Below, in pieces: positions 18,625 to 28,413 of a DNA stretch of 64,000 nucleotides. How positions within the stretch are numbered: the first letter of the stretch is position 1; every line of letters starts with the position of its first letter. The position numbers and the translations under genes were made by a program. Under the pieces are notes generated by a model. It saw nothing but the letters and a program-made list of their open reading frames with translations, was not told the origin of the DNA and did no database searches. Origin of the DNA: an uncultured Sphingomonadaceae bacterium (GTDB taxonomy: Bacteria; Pseudomonadota; Alphaproteobacteria; Sphingomonadales; Sphingomonadaceae); contig CAMYJW010000015.1 of NCBI GenBank assembly GCA_947258815.1, positions 1 through 64,000 of the forward strand, written 5' to 3'.

Positions 18625-19904
18625 TGGCAAGCCAGCGGATTTCCCGCGTATTCGGCGCGGTCAACATCGGGTCTTTCCGGATTTCAGCGATCGTTGCGGG
18701 CATTTCGGACACGGGCGAGATCATCGTTCTGGGTTCCGGGCATCGCGCCAGTCAGGGGATCAAGCGCGGCTATGTCACCGATATGCGGGCGGCCACGTAT
18801 GCGGTGCGCGATGCGGTTGAACGCGCGGAGAAAATGGCGAACACCAGCGTTTCACGGGTGTGGATCGGTTGCTCGGGTGCCGGGCTGTTCAGCCAGATCG
18901 CCAATGTCGATATCGAGATTGGCGGCCGGCGGATCGAGCAGGAGGATATCGATCACCTGCTCATTTCATCGCGCGACGTAATTCAGCCGGACGGACGGAT
19001 GGTGCTGCATGCCCAGCCCGCGCATTACACGCTTGACGGGGCGCACGGCGTTGCCAATCCAAAGGGGCTGCATGCGGAAAGTCTGGGCGTGGATATTCAT
19101 GTCATGCTGGCCGATGGCGCGCCGATCCGCAACGTTACAGAAGCGGTCCAGAATGCCCATCTGGAGGTTGAAGGCGTGGTCGGCTCCCCCGTTGCGGCGG
19201 GGCATGCGTGCCTTTCGCCCGAGGAACGCGATCTGGGGGTCGCGCTGGTCGAGTTCGGTGCGGATGTCACCAATGTGGCGGTCTATTCGATGGGGATGAT
19301 TGTTGGTCTGGCGTCGATCCCGTTCGGTTCCAACGATCTGACAGACGCCATCGCCTCGGCATTCGGGATTCGCCGGTTTCAGGCGGAACGTTTGAAATGC
19401 GTCAATGGCTCGGCGATCGCCAGTCCTGCCGATCACCGCGAGATGATACCGATAAACGCACCGGGCGAAGAACCTTCCGGGCCGCTGGCGCGCCACGCTG
19501 ACGACAAGAACCGTATTCCGCGCGCCGAACTGATCGCCGTTATCACCACACAACTCGGTTCGCTGATGGAAGAGATAAACCGCGCGCTCAAGGATCTGCG
19601 TTTCGGCGAAAAACGCGGGCAACAGGTGGTGTTCACCGGCGGCGGAGCGGAACTTGTCGGTCTTGCGGACTATGCGCAGTCCGCACTGGGCAAGCCGGTC
19701 AGGGTGGGGCATGTTCCGCACCTCAAGGGGCTTGCCGAGGCGCACATGAAGCCTGGCTTCGCGACTATGGCGGGACTGGTTCTTTATGCCGAGGCGGACC
19801 CGCTCGATATCCGTTCGTTCCGCGAACGCGATCAGGCCGAAGTGCGCTTTGGCGGCACAGGGCTGGTCGGCCGGGTGTTTCATGCCGTGCGCGAGTATTT
19901 CTGA
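18621..19904 (+). CDS. ftsA: Cell division protein FtsA
   Basis: Actin-like ATPase (427 aa) that tethers FtsZ filaments to the membrane. The phosphate-1 region is GAVNIGSFRISAIVAG, the 1C domain lies near residues 90-170, and VFTGGGAELVGLADYAQ is the adenosine-binding loop. The C-terminus LVGRVFHAVREYF is an amphipathic membrane-targeting helix. A second ATG three bases downstream (18624) could also be used. It overlaps ftsQ by 4 bases and is followed by a 159-base gap before ftsZ. Confidence 0.96.
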   Translation: MMASQRISRVFGAVNIGSFRISAIVAGISDTGEIIVLGSGHRASQGIKRGYVTDMRAATYAVRDAVERAEKMANTSVSRVWIGCSGAGLFSQIANVDIEIGGRRIEQEDIDHLLISSRDVIQPDGRMVLHAQPAHYTLDGAHGVANPKGLHAESLGVDIHVMLADGAPIRNVTEAVQNAHLEVEGVVGSPVAAGHACLSPEERDLGVALVEFGADVTNVAVYSMGMIVGLASIPFGSNDLTDAIASAFGIRRFQAERLKCVNGSAIASPADHREMIPINAPGEEPSGPLARHADDKNRIPRAELIAVITTQLGSLMEEINRALKDLRFGEKRGQQVVFTGGGAELVGLADYAQSALGKPVRVGHVPHLKGLAEAHMKPGFATMAGLVLYAEADPLDIRSFRERDQAEVRFGGTGLVGRVFHAVREYF

Positions 19905-20063
19905 CGTGCGGGATGCAAGCGCCATATCCCCTGTCTCGCTCGTCGGACATCGGACGAATCCGACTGTGGACAAAGAACAGCCCCGCTTTGCTTCGCGCTG
20001 TCGAAGCATGCCATTATTGAAGATCACACGCGTATTCTCGCCCATGCCTGCCAGGAGCCAGAA
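19905..20063 (+). promoter_or_regulatory. ftsA-ftsZ intergenic region, likely ftsZ promoter
   Basis: This is the largest gap inside the dcw cluster (159 bases), so ftsZ probably has its own promoter here. An imperfect dyad (gtcgga ... tccgac, about 19943-19965) is visible. A strong ribosome site (aggag, about 20050-20054) precedes the ftsZ ATG. No promoter boxes are clear enough to place. Confidence 0.45.
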
Positions 20064-21809
20064 ATGAGTATCAATATCGGACCGCCAGCAATTGAAGAGC
20101 TGCGTCCCCGGATCACCGTGATCGGTGTCGGCGGCGCTGGTGGAAATGCGATCGGAAACATGATTGGCGCCCAGATCGAAGGCGTTGATTTCGTTGTCGC
20201 AAACACCGATGCGCAGGCGTTGAACAATTCTGTTGCCGAGCAGCGCATTCAGCTTGGGCCCGATATTACTGAGGGGCTTGGAGCCGGATCGCGCCCTGAA
20301 GTTGGCCGCGCCGCAGCCGAGGAAACGCTTGAGGAAATCGAACGTGCGCTCGATGGGGTGCACATGTGCTTTATCGCTGCCGGGATGGGTGGCGGAACCG
20401 GCACGGGCGCCGCGCCGATCATTGCCAAGGCCGCGCGGGATAAAGGTGTGCTCACGGTCGGCGTCGTAACCAAGCCGTTCCTGTTCGAAGGCACGCGCCG
20501 GATGCGGGCGGCCGAAGCGGGGATCGAGGAACTGCAGGAACATGTCGATACGCTGATCGTCATCCCCAATCAGAACCTGTTTCTGATCGCGAAAGCGGAA
20601 ACGACCTTCAAGGAAGCGTTCCTGCTTGCCGATGAAGTGCTGCAACAGGGCGTGCGATCGATCACCGATCTGATGGTGATGCCGGGGCTGATCAACCTTG
20701 ATTTCGCCGATGTCCGCTCGGTCATGGGCGAAATGGGCAAGGCGATGATGGGCACGGGCGAAGGCGAGGGCGAAAACCGCGCGCTCGAAGCGGCAGAGCG
20801 GGCGATTGCCAATCCGCTGCTCGATGGTGTTTCGATGCAGGGCGCGCGTGGTGTTATCGTTTCGATTATCGGCGGCGAAGACATGAAGCTGCTCGAAGTC
20901 GATGAGGCGGCGAACCACATTCGCGAACTGGTCGATATGGATGCCAACATCATCTGGGGTTCCGCATTCAATCCCGAGCTGGACGGCAAGATTCGCGTTT
21001 CGGTCGTCGCAACGGGTATCGAGCAGACTGCGGGTCAGGCTGAAATCGCCGCGCGTCCGCTGAACCTTGGCAAGTCACGCGGTCCGGTTCTGCCGGAAGC
21101 GTCGCCTGCCCCGGTTGAAGATGATCCGGCTGAAGGTGATGACGTCGCCAAGCCGCTGTTCGAACCTCGTCAGTCGGCCGTTTCGGACGCCGAGCCGCAA
21201 CCTGAGCCCGGGCCAAAGGCGGAGCCCGCGCCGATTCCGCTCTCGTTTGGCGAGGATGACAAGGCCGGAGCCGATGAAACGCCGGATAGTGCGGCATCGG
21301 GCGAAGAGCCCGCCGCAGATGGCGGGGCTGGTGCCGAAGGCGATAGCGCTGGCAGCAGTGAAACTGGCGATGGCAATGGCGGCGCGGATCAATCTGGTTC
21401 GTCGACTTATGCAAGCCTTACCGGCCTTGGTTCGGAGCGCAACGAGCCGCTTGATCTTGGGCTGGATCAGCTTGAACAGTCCGGTTCGGACGATAGCGAC
21501 AAGCCCGATGAACTGTTGCTCGATGCGGATAAACTTGCCGAAGACGATGCGCCGGTCACCCCCATGCCGGGACGCAGGCGCGGCCTGATTTCGGATGCGG
21601 CGGATGGCGCCGATGGCGTTGCAGGTGTTCCGGCGCCAGCTTCGGAAGCGGCTGCCGAACAGGCAGGTGGAAGCACCTTGTTCGAACGGATGGCCAATCT
21701 TTCCCGTGGCAGCAAGACCGACAAGAAAGCCGATGAAGACGATGCGGATGCCGACGAAAACTCGTCGATCAGCATCCCCAGGTTTCTGGGGCGGCAGAAT
21801 AACCAGTAA
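20064..21809 (+). CDS. ftsZ: Cell division GTPase FtsZ
   Basis: Tubulin-like GTPase forming the Z ring (581 aa, much longer than the about 380 of E. coli). The nucleotide loops [10 protein letters not shown] (23-32) and [10 protein letters not shown] (109-118) are intact, and the T7-loop block [11 protein letters not shown] is present. The globular part ends near residue 325. A disordered linker of about 240 residues follows, rich in Asp, Glu, Pro, Gly and Ala. The protein closes with [11 protein letters not shown], the conserved C-terminal peptide that binds FtsA. Long linkers are usual in alphaproteobacteria, and this one is at the long end. Confidence 0.97.
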   Translation: MSINIGPPAIEELRPRITVIGVGGAGGNAIGNMIGAQIEGVDFVVANTDAQALNNSVAEQRIQLGPDITEGLGAGSRPEVGRAAAEETLEEIERALDGVHMCFIAAGMGGGTGTGAAPIIAKAARDKGVLTVGVVTKPFLFEGTRRMRAAEAGIEELQEHVDTLIVIPNQNLFLIAKAETTFKEAFLLADEVLQQGVRSITDLMVMPGLINLDFADVRSVMGEMGKAMMGTGEGEGENRALEAAERAIANPLLDGVSMQGARGVIVSIIGGEDMKLLEVDEAANHIRELVDMDANIIWGSAFNPELDGKIRVSVVATGIEQTAGQAEIAARPLNLGKSRGPVLPEASPAPVEDDPAEGDDVAKPLFEPRQSAVSDAEPQPEPGPKAEPAPIPLSFGEDDKAGADETPDSAASGEEPAADGGAGAEGDSAGSSETGDGNGGADQSGSSTYASLTGLGSERNEPLDLGLDQLEQSGSDDSDKPDELLLDADKLAEDDAPVTPMPGRRRGLISDAADGADGVAGVPAPASEAAAEQAGGSTLFERMANLSRGSKTDKKADEDDADADENSSISIPRFLGRQNNQ

Positions 21810-21838
21810 ACGGAAGGGCGGGGCAGCCCGTTTTCCGT
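21810..21838 (+). terminator. Hairpin after ftsZ, possible terminator
   Basis: acggaa (21810-21815) pairs with ttccgt (21833-21838) around an inner gggc/gccc pairing, directly behind the ftsZ stop. Only a short T-run is inside the stem and none follows, so termination efficiency is uncertain. Confidence 0.45.
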
Positions 21839-21907
21839 TCGACTGCGGTTCATTTTGATTCCTGCATTCAGAATAGCTGTGCTCTGTTGCGCAAGGCCAA
21901 TCCAATC

Positions 21908-23797
21908 ATGGTTTCGTTGAGACCGCACAAGCTGAAATCCGGGTCTGTCACATATGGCGATGGGATCGCCGTGCGGCTGACGTATCTGCTGTGCGCGGCG
22001 TTGCTGCTGGCAGGTGGATCGGTTCCGGGCGCGCAGGCCAAGGACAATCAGGCCGGTTCGGGGTATTCGCAACCGGTGGTTCAGGCGCTGCCCAGCCGCG
22101 AAGCGCTTGAGCTTAAGGCCGCGCTTTCGCGGCTTGGCCGCAATCCGCGGGATATTTCCGCGCTGCTTGATGCCGGAGACGCGGCGAGCGCGTTGGGCGA
22201 TTATGAAGCGGCATCCGGGTTCTATAAGCGCGCACGGCAGATATCGCCCGATAATCCGCGTGCGCTTGTTGGCCTTGCCGGGTCTATGGTTCACGATGGC
22301 GATCCGTTTTCCGCGATTCCGCTGTTCGAACGGGCAGAGAAAGCCGGCGCCAATCGGGCAGGTATCGGCGGTGATCGCGGCCTCGCCTATGATCTGGTCG
22401 GCGATCCGCTGGCCGCGCAGCGCTATTACCGTTTGGCGCTGGTCAGCGCTCCCGATGATGAAGTGTCGCGTCGGCTTGCGATCAGCCTTGCCATAGCCGG
22501 GCAGACGCGCGAGGCGGAGAAAGTCCTGCTGCCCTTGTTGCGTGAACAGGACAAGGCGGCCTGGCGCGCCCGCGCCTTTGTGCTGGCGATTGCCGGGAAA
22601 ACGAAGAACGCCATCAAGATCACCAAAACCCTTCTCCCCGCCGATCTCGCGGATAGCATCAAGCCTTATCTTGAATATATGCCCCGGCTGACCGCCGCGC
22701 AGCAGGCTGCCGCCGCAAATCTTGGCAAGTTTCCACGTGCTTCGGAGATTGGCCGGATCGATCCCCGCGTTGCCATGCTCAAGGCGCAGGCAACGGATTC
22801 GCAAAAGGTTGCAACGCTTGACGGGGCGTTGGTTCCGAAAGGCGCTTCGCTGGGCAGCACACCCGCAGCATCAGCCGCAGGACCATCCGCCGCGAAATTG
22901 GCCGTCGCCGATTCAGAACGCAAGCGCGTTGCCACAAAGACGAGGCAAAGTTCGAAGAAGAAAAAGAAAAGCCGCCGCGTGGCACCGCCCGAGCCAAAAC
23001 CTTCGCGTATTGCCGGATCGGTTGCCGAACCGATGCTGGCCAGCGATGCGCGCGTGCAGACACCGGCGGAAATTCTCTCCGGCGCGGATCGCGCCACGAA
23101 TCCGTCGGCAGCGCCGCGAAAGCGTAGTGCGAAGCCGAAAGCTTCGGCCTCCGATGTGTCAACGCCGTCGCCCCGGCCTTCGGAAGTGCTTTCGGGTAAA
23201 CCGGCCGTTGCCGCCACGCCACCGGCAGGTGCAACGCCTGACGTGGCGGCGGCGCAGCCCGGCACGGGCGGTGCATCGCCGGGGTTTGATCTTGCAAGGT
23301 TGCCCAACTCAACCGGATCGGCCGCGCGCGGGGCGGGCAGCGATTCCGGCCGGGCGCGCGAAGCCTCGTTCTCAAACGTGTTTCAGGATATTGGGGCGCC
23401 AGAGAAACGCGCCACGCCAGCAAGCGGCGCAGTCGATATTCTGAAGGTCAAGCCCGCAAAGGCTCCGCCACGGGCAGCTAAGCAGGGGGCGAGTTCGGCC
23501 CGAGCGAAGAAGCCAACGCCGCCAAGCCATCCCAGCCGTATCTGGGTCCAGCTTGGTATAGGCCAGAAGACTTCGGCCCTGTCAGGTGACTGGCGGCGGC
23601 TTTCGCGCCGTCTTCCGGCATTGTTCAAGGGGCGCAAGGCTTATGTCAGCAAGTTGAACCGCACGAACCGGATGCTGGCCGGGCCATTCGGCACGCGCAA
23701 GGAGGCCAATGCGTTTGTTGCCCGGTTGCGCGAAGCGGGCGTGGGCGGACCCTATGTGTGGTCAAGCCCGGCTGGCCAAGTTGTCGATCCGCTCTGA
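21908..23797 (+). CDS. Secreted TPR protein with C-terminal SPOR domain
   Basis: A 629-residue protein. The signal peptide ends at about residue 43 (cleavage after AQA). Residues about 70-250 form helical TPR-like repeats (YEAASGFYKRARQISPDNPRALVGLAGSM is one unit, given here only as a landmark). A low-complexity Ala/Pro/Lys/Ser region with a lysine run (SSKKKKKSRR) follows. The last about 80 residues are a SPOR domain, which in known proteins binds denuded peptidoglycan glycan strands at the septum. Location just after ftsZ fits a division-site role. The ATG at 21908 is chosen over a TTG at 21887. Confidence 0.8.
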   Translation: MVSLRPHKLKSGSVTYGDGIAVRLTYLLCAALLLAGGSVPGAQAKDNQAGSGYSQPVVQALPSREALELKAALSRLGRNPRDISALLDAGDAASALGDYEAASGFYKRARQISPDNPRALVGLAGSMVHDGDPFSAIPLFERAEKAGANRAGIGGDRGLAYDLVGDPLAAQRYYRLALVSAPDDEVSRRLAISLAIAGQTREAEKVLLPLLREQDKAAWRARAFVLAIAGKTKNAIKITKTLLPADLADSIKPYLEYMPRLTAAQQAAAANLGKFPRASEIGRIDPRVAMLKAQATDSQKVATLDGALVPKGASLGSTPAASAAGPSAAKLAVADSERKRVATKTRQSSKKKKKSRRVAPPEPKPSRIAGSVAEPMLASDARVQTPAEILSGADRATNPSAAPRKRSAKPKASASDVSTPSPRPSEVLSGKPAVAATPPAGATPDVAAAQPGTGGASPGFDLARLPNSTGSAARGAGSDSGRAREASFSNVFQDIGAPEKRATPASGAVDILKVKPAKAPPRAAKQGASSARAKKPTPPSHPSRIWVQLGIGQKTSALSGDWRRLSRRLPALFKGRKAYVSKLNRTNRMLAGPFGTRKEANAFVARLREAGVGGPYVWSSPAGQVVDPL

Positions 23798-23953
23798 AGC
23801 CTGCGGGATTCTGTCGGGATTCATTCGCATCCTTTTCCACACCATGTGAACAGAGTTGTAGAGTTTTACGCAGGCGTTCTTGGCTGCTCCATTGTGTTTT
23901 GCCCCTTTCGGTGAGCATCACCGCCTCATCACGAAAGGACATGCGTCGGACTT

Positions 23954-24460
23954 ATGAGAACTGCTGAAGACAATCTTGGCCGGGAAGACGACGCGGCGCC
24001 TGTGGAGATGCTGGCATCGCTGTTTGAAGCGCGCGGCTGGTCGTTTGAATTTGTCAGCGAGGAAGAAGTTTCCGCTGAAGTGAAGGGCAGCTGGACTGTC
24101 TATCAGCTTCAGGCGATCTGGCGGGTTGAAGACCATGTCCTGCAGGTCTTGTGCCTGCCCGACATCAGAATTCCCGAAGACAAGCGTGTGCCGATGTATG
24201 AAGCGATGTCGCTGATCAACGAGCAACTCTGGCTTGGGCATTTCGATATCTGGTCCAATGGCGGCGTGTTGCTTTATCGCCATGGCCTGATGCTTGGCGA
24301 TGATGGATTGCTCAGTCCCGGTCAGGCGCAGGCTGTGATCGAAGCGGCGATCGAGGAATGCGATCGGTTCTATCCGGTTTTCCAGTTTATCTTGTGGGGA
24401 GACAAAAGCCCCGCCGACGCGCTGGCTGCCGCACTGGTCGATGCCGCGGGCGAGGCCTGA
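23954..24460 (+). CDS. YbjN domain-containing protein
   Basis: A 168-residue cytosolic protein of the YbjN/DUF1790 family, recognised by the pattern MLASLFEARGWSFEF, RVEDHVLQVLCLPDIRIPE, and LINEQLWLGHFDIWSNGGVLLYRH. YbjN proteins are type III secretion chaperone-like folds and have been linked to stress and motility in E. coli, with no firm biochemical role. The proC gene starts 4 bases after its stop, so the two are probably co-transcribed. Confidence 0.88.
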   Translation: MRTAEDNLGREDDAAPVEMLASLFEARGWSFEFVSEEEVSAEVKGSWTVYQLQAIWRVEDHVLQVLCLPDIRIPEDKRVPMYEAMSLINEQLWLGHFDIWSNGGVLLYRHGLMLGDDGLLSPGQAQAVIEAAIEECDRFYPVFQFILWGDKSPADALAAALVDAAGEA

Positions 24461-24464
24461 GACG

Positions 24465-25289
24465 ATGGGCTCCGGCTGGCCACAGTCGATGTTGCTTGTC
24501 GGATGCGGCAATATGGGTGGCGCGATGCTGGCGGGATGGCTGGCAGCCGGGATGGACCCGGCGCGGATCACGATTGTCGATCCTATGTTGAAAACCGCGC
24601 CCTCAGGCGTGAATCTCGCGGGCGAAATCCCCGATGCAGCCGCGTTCGATGCGATCCTGCTGGGTGTTAAACCGCAAATGCTGGACGACATCGCACAAGG
24701 TGTCGCGCCGCTGGTTCGACCGGACACGATTGTGTTCTCGATTCTTGCAGGCGTGGACCTGGAAAGCCTGGCATCGCGGTTTCCCGATGCGGGCGGTGTG
24801 GTGCGGATCATGCCGAACCTGTCTGCCGCGATTGGCAAATCACCTGTCGCACTGGCGGGACGAGGGGCCGGCGGCGGCATGCTTGGCGATGCCCGGCAAG
24901 AGACGGTGACGGCGCTGATGCGCCCGCTTGGCACGCCCGAATGGATTGATGAAACGCAGTTCGATATCGTCACCGCGCTTGTCGGATCGGGGCCGGCGTT
25001 TGTCTATCGGTTTATCGATGCCCTCGCTTCGGGCGCTGCTGAACTGGGGCTTGATCGCGCGCAGGCAAACCGGCTGGCGCTGGCCACTGCGGAAGGTGCG
25101 TCGTTGCTGGCGTCGGCTTCGGAACATGTTCCGGCCGAACTGGCGGACCGGGTTGCCAGCCCCGGCGGGACGACTCGGGCCGGGCTTGATGTGCTTGATG
25201 CCGATGCGGCTATGGTGCAGCTTGTTGAGGCGACACTGCGCGCGGCGCGGGATCGCGGGGCGGAAATGGCGCGTGAAGCCCGGAATTAA
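24465..25289 (+). CDS. proC: Pyrroline-5-carboxylate reductase
   Basis: Last enzyme of proline synthesis (274 aa), NAD(P)H-dependent. The Rossmann loop is LVGCGNMGGAMLAGW. The C-terminal helical domain carries GSGPAFVYRFIDAL and the ProC signature ending VASPGGTTRAGLDVL. The ATG at 24465 is preferred over one 24 bases upstream because it lies 4 bases behind the YbjN stop and places the Rossmann loop at the usual distance from the start. Confidence 0.95.
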   Translation: MGSGWPQSMLLVGCGNMGGAMLAGWLAAGMDPARITIVDPMLKTAPSGVNLAGEIPDAAAFDAILLGVKPQMLDDIAQGVAPLVRPDTIVFSILAGVDLESLASRFPDAGGVVRIMPNLSAAIGKSPVALAGRGAGGGMLGDARQETVTALMRPLGTPEWIDETQFDIVTALVGSGPAFVYRFIDALASGAAELGLDRAQANRLALATAEGASLLASASEHVPAELADRVASPGGTTRAGLDVLDADAAMVQLVEATLRAARDRGAEMAREARN

Positions 25290-25407
25290 AGGGTTTCGCC
25301 TTCCGGTGTTTCGGACGACGATCATCAGTTTGGTCTTGAAAAATTAAGAATGAGTCGCGATATTGGCAGCATTGGAGCGCACAGGCGCTTTCCAGAAGGA
25401 GTTTGAA

Positions 25408-26154
25408 ATGGCGAATTGGAATGACCCGCAGTCCCGGCGCACGGGATTTGGCGCGTCTCCGGGGCTTGAAGGTGCCGATGTTGCGGGCCGTGTCGGTTAT
25501 GACATGGGTCTGCGCAAGCACATGCTGTCAATCTACAATTACATGGCGTCGGGCGTTCTGCTGACCGGCATCGTCGCGATGCTGATGGCCAATTCAGGCA
25601 TGACCCAGGTGATGATGGGCACGCCGCTGAAATGGCTGGTGATGCTCTCTCCGCTGGCCATCGTGTTCGCGATGAGCTTTGGTCAGAACCGCTTCAGCGC
25701 GGGCACACTTCAGCTGATGTTCTGGGGTTTTGCGGCGTTGATGGGCGCTTCGATGTCCACGATTTTCCTGGTTTACACCGGGCAGTCGATCGCAACGACC
25801 TTCTTTGCCACCGCAGGTGCATTCGCTGGTCTCAGCCTGTTTGGGTACACCACCAAGAAAGACCTGTCCGGCTTCGGATCGTTTCTGGTCATGGGTGTTA
25901 TCGGCATCCTGATCGCGATGGTGATCAATCTGTTCGTGCAGTCCACGATCCTGCAGCTGGCGATTTCGATCCTTGGCGTGCTGATTTTCGCGGGTCTGAC
26001 CGCCTATGATACGCAACGGCTGAAGATGCAGTATTATCAGCTTGCCGGAACCGAGTTTGCGGGCAAGGCCATCATCATGGGTGCGCTGAGCCTCTATCTG
26101 GACTTCATCAATATGTTCCAGTTCCTGCTCGCCTTCCTTGGCGGCCGCGAATAA
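25408..26154 (+). CDS. Bax inhibitor-1/YccA family membrane protein
   Basis: A 248-residue inner-membrane protein with seven hydrophobic segments. The family signatures are LRKHMLSIYNYMASGVLLTG near the first helix, the GLTAYDTQRLKMQYYQ motif late in the protein, and the final LYLDFINMFQFLLAFLGG. BI-1/TMBIM proteins conduct or modulate cations, and YccA of E. coli interacts with FtsH. The ATG at 25408 follows a clear ribosome site (aaggag). An in-frame start at 25363 exists but lacks such a site. A strong terminator follows. Confidence 0.93.
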   Translation: MANWNDPQSRRTGFGASPGLEGADVAGRVGYDMGLRKHMLSIYNYMASGVLLTGIVAMLMANSGMTQVMMGTPLKWLVMLSPLAIVFAMSFGQNRFSAGTLQLMFWGFAALMGASMSTIFLVYTGQSIATTFFATAGAFAGLSLFGYTTKKDLSGFGSFLVMGVIGILIAMVINLFVQSTILQLAISILGVLIFAGLTAYDTQRLKMQYYQLAGTEFAGKAIIMGALSLYLDFINMFQFLLAFLGGRE

Positions 26155-26186
26155 TCAGGTTCCATACATATTTGGACGCTTATCGT

Positions 26187-26224
26187 GCCCGGCGTGCTTT
26201 CTATCGCGCCGGGCATTTTCTTTT
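26187..26224 (+). terminator. Rho-independent terminator after the BI-1 gene
   Basis: gcccggcg (26187-26194) pairs perfectly with cgccgggc (26207-26214), with a 12-base loop, followed by a T-rich run (26216-26224). Confidence 0.85.
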
Positions 26225-26274
26225 CGATCCGGGACGCGTAGGGCACCACGCTGAATCTGCATGGAGAAAACCGG

Positions 26275-26964
26275 GTGAAACAATCGTCAAATCGCAGGTT
26301 TCTGCTCTCCGCGCTGACGATGATGGCTGTATCGGTCCTTGCCGCCTGCGCGCCAACTCCGCCGCCCGCGCCGCCTGCGCCACCGCCAGTCCCCTATCGT
26401 CCATATCCGCCGATGGGTGCGGCCCCTAACCTGACAATTCCGCCCGCTGCGGCGGATGGTACCCGGCTGACGATCAATCGCGGCGTCTCCAGCAAGCAGG
26501 CGGCCTGGAATCTGCGGTCAGCCTACAATGTTGCTGCGCTCAATTGCCAGAAATCCCGCCATGCCGCGATTTTGGCTGAATACAGTGCATTCCTGAAAAC
26601 GCACCGCTCAGCGCTGACATCGATCAACAAGTCGCTCGATGGCGAATACAAGGCGCGGCATGGCCGCAACTATATCCGCGAGCGTGAGGCGTTTCAGACG
26701 CAGGTTTACAACTATTTCGCGCTGCCGCCGGTCATGCCCTCGTTTTGCGATGCAACGCTTTCACTGGGGCAGGATCTTCGTTCCGTTTCGCCCGGCCAGC
26801 TGGAAAGTCAGGCCCCCTCGCTGCTCGCCAAAGTCGATACGGTGTTCAACGCGTTCTTTGACCAATACGATCAGTATCGCCGCGATCTGGCCAACTGGGA
26901 AGCTCGCTATGGCAGCGGTGCTTCCAACGCAGGCGGCAGCAGCGCAGGCTCTCCTTCGCAATAA
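26275..26964 (+). CDS. Putative lipoprotein, unknown function
   Basis: A 229-residue protein with GTG start. The N-terminus is a lipoprotein signal (basic KQSSNRR, hydrophobic core, lipobox LAAC, lipidated Cys at about residue 25). A Pro-rich stretch (PTPPPAPPAPPPVPYRPYPP) follows and probably spans the periplasm or peptidoglycan. The remainder is helical with no family I recognise. A low-complexity Gly/Ser tail closes it. It stands alone between two terminators. Confidence 0.7.
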   Translation: MKQSSNRRFLLSALTMMAVSVLAACAPTPPPAPPAPPPVPYRPYPPMGAAPNLTIPPAAADGTRLTINRGVSSKQAAWNLRSAYNVAALNCQKSRHAAILAEYSAFLKTHRSALTSINKSLDGEYKARHGRNYIREREAFQTQVYNYFALPPVMPSFCDATLSLGQDLRSVSPGQLESQAPSLLAKVDTVFNAFFDQYDQYRRDLANWEARYGSGASNAGGSSAGSPSQ

Positions 26965-26974
26965 CGGGATCTGA

Positions 26975-27004
26975 CGCAGGGCCTCGGCACGGCTGCGGTT
27001 TTTT
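26975..27004 (+). terminator. Rho-independent terminator after the lipoprotein gene
   Basis: cgcag (26975-26979) pairs with ctgcg (26993-26997) around a GC-rich loop, followed by six T (26999-27004). Confidence 0.7.
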
Positions 27005-27079
27005 GGCCTTTCATGGATAGAGGCCATTCGCTATGGCGAGCCGCCCGCGCAGAACGACGCGCGCAGTGCATGCTGGAAC

Positions 27080-27155
<76 letters not shown>

Positions 27156-27368
27156 GCCAGTCTGCCGATCAGCACTATTTGCCGAACAGGCTGCCAGAAG
27201 CCGGCAGTTCCGCGCGGTTTGGCGATTGGGTGCGGTCACGGAGAACGAAATTCAGAGAGATCATGGGCATGTTTGCCCGTCTTTCTCTGCGCCTGATTTT
27301 GGTGACCGCACCTTTGCGTTCGGGCGGAGAGCATTTGAACGAAAAACAGAGCGAAATGACGCCCTGCC

Positions 27369-28064
27369 TTAATGGATATGGCTCGCACCCCATCGAGGCT
27401 TTGACAAGATTCGCACTTGCTCCTCCCAGCAGATAGGCAGGGCGGGAATCCTCTTAAGGAATCTGGCATTGAAATGCACCGGTTCCGTGCCCGCCAGAAT
27501 CCGTTCAACAATTTCGGGCGCCAGGAAATTGAGGCGAATTGCGCGTGAGATCGTGGCCAGATCAGTATTATAGCGCACCGCCATTTCGGTGGCGCTGAGG
27601 TTCTCATTCTGCATCTCGTTCCACCATGCGCGTGCTTGTTGAAGCAGCCTGATCAAGTGTGGTTGAGGCTCGATCCCATCGAATGGCGCATCGTTACCAT
27701 CGACAAATCGGACCACTTTTCCGGTTCGTCTTAGCTGCGCGTTGATGGTGATTGTCAGTTCACAGGCTGCATGCGAATCACGAACTGCACCCAGTGCCTC
27801 TGCGATCGTTTCCGAAGCGAGCCGAACGACGATCGTCTGCGGTCCGACCTCGACTCGTTTAACCAAAGGCCGGACTGTGTCGCGATTGCCGTCGCGAATC
27901 TTAGCAGCCAGTTCCCGGCTCGAACTGGCAACCCGTTCGAACTCGTTTGGCGGCACATCGAGCTCGGCTTGAGCCACAAGATCAATCGGATCATCGAACG
28001 TCTTGGCGAGTTGGCCCGCCACCAGTTCCTCGAGCGGCCTGGCAGGAACTGGCATCGCCACCTG
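27369..28064 (-). pseudogene. Serine-recombinase C-terminal remnant
   Basis: The reading frame from about 28064 down to 27369 encodes the C-terminal third of a large serine recombinase. It includes PARPLEELVAGQLAK, LVKRVEVGPQTIVVRL, a helix-turn-helix-like block (SATEMAVRYNTDLATISRAIRL), and FLAPEIVERILAGTEPVHF, which matches the usual end of such phage/island recombinases. The resolvase catalytic domain is missing. The open frame continues upstream to 28214, but that part does not look like recombinase. It probably results from a deletion that fused it to the DUF3489-type remnant next to it. Confidence 0.75.
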
Positions 28065-28413
28065 GCATGGTCGATGGCTTCGCCTCGCCAGCGTCGGGCT
28101 CGATCTTCGCGTCACCCGACGCGCTGCCTGCGTCATTGCTCTTGTCCTCCGAGCCGATCGTCGCTCGCCCGGTATCGGTGATGAACATTCCGAGGGTTTC
28201 TTGGTCCTGCTCACGCTAGGTCAGCGCGCGGCCCAGCACAGGCGCTTCCTCGACCAGCTTGCGGCGCAGCAATGATGTTACCGCTTTGCGCACACGTTCG
28301 GTATCGTTGGCGCAGATTTCAGGGACTGGGACAATGGAGCCGTTGTCTCGCGCTGCGGCATTCGAGAGCAACACCAGTTGTAGGTCGGTGAGGCGGTAAG
28401 TCTTGGCTGTCAT
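28000..28413 (-). pseudogene. DUF3489-type protein remnant, frameshifted
   Basis: From the ATG at 28413 the frame encodes 65 residues starting MTAKTYRLTDLQLVLLSNAA, the usual N-terminus of DUF3489 proteins, which sit beside serine recombinases in many alphaproteobacteria. It stops at 28216. The natural continuation (MFITDTGRATIGSED) is found in another frame ending at 27991, so a frameshift lies near 28216. The C-terminal DUF3489 domain is absent. The downstream partner is the truncated recombinase, and a DUF2924 gene that often lies between them is also missing. Confidence 0.6.

Noticed and set aside
18966..20918. 650-residue minus-strand frame
   Set aside because: Shadow of ftsA and ftsZ, crossing the gap between them. 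No ribosome site or recognisable domain.
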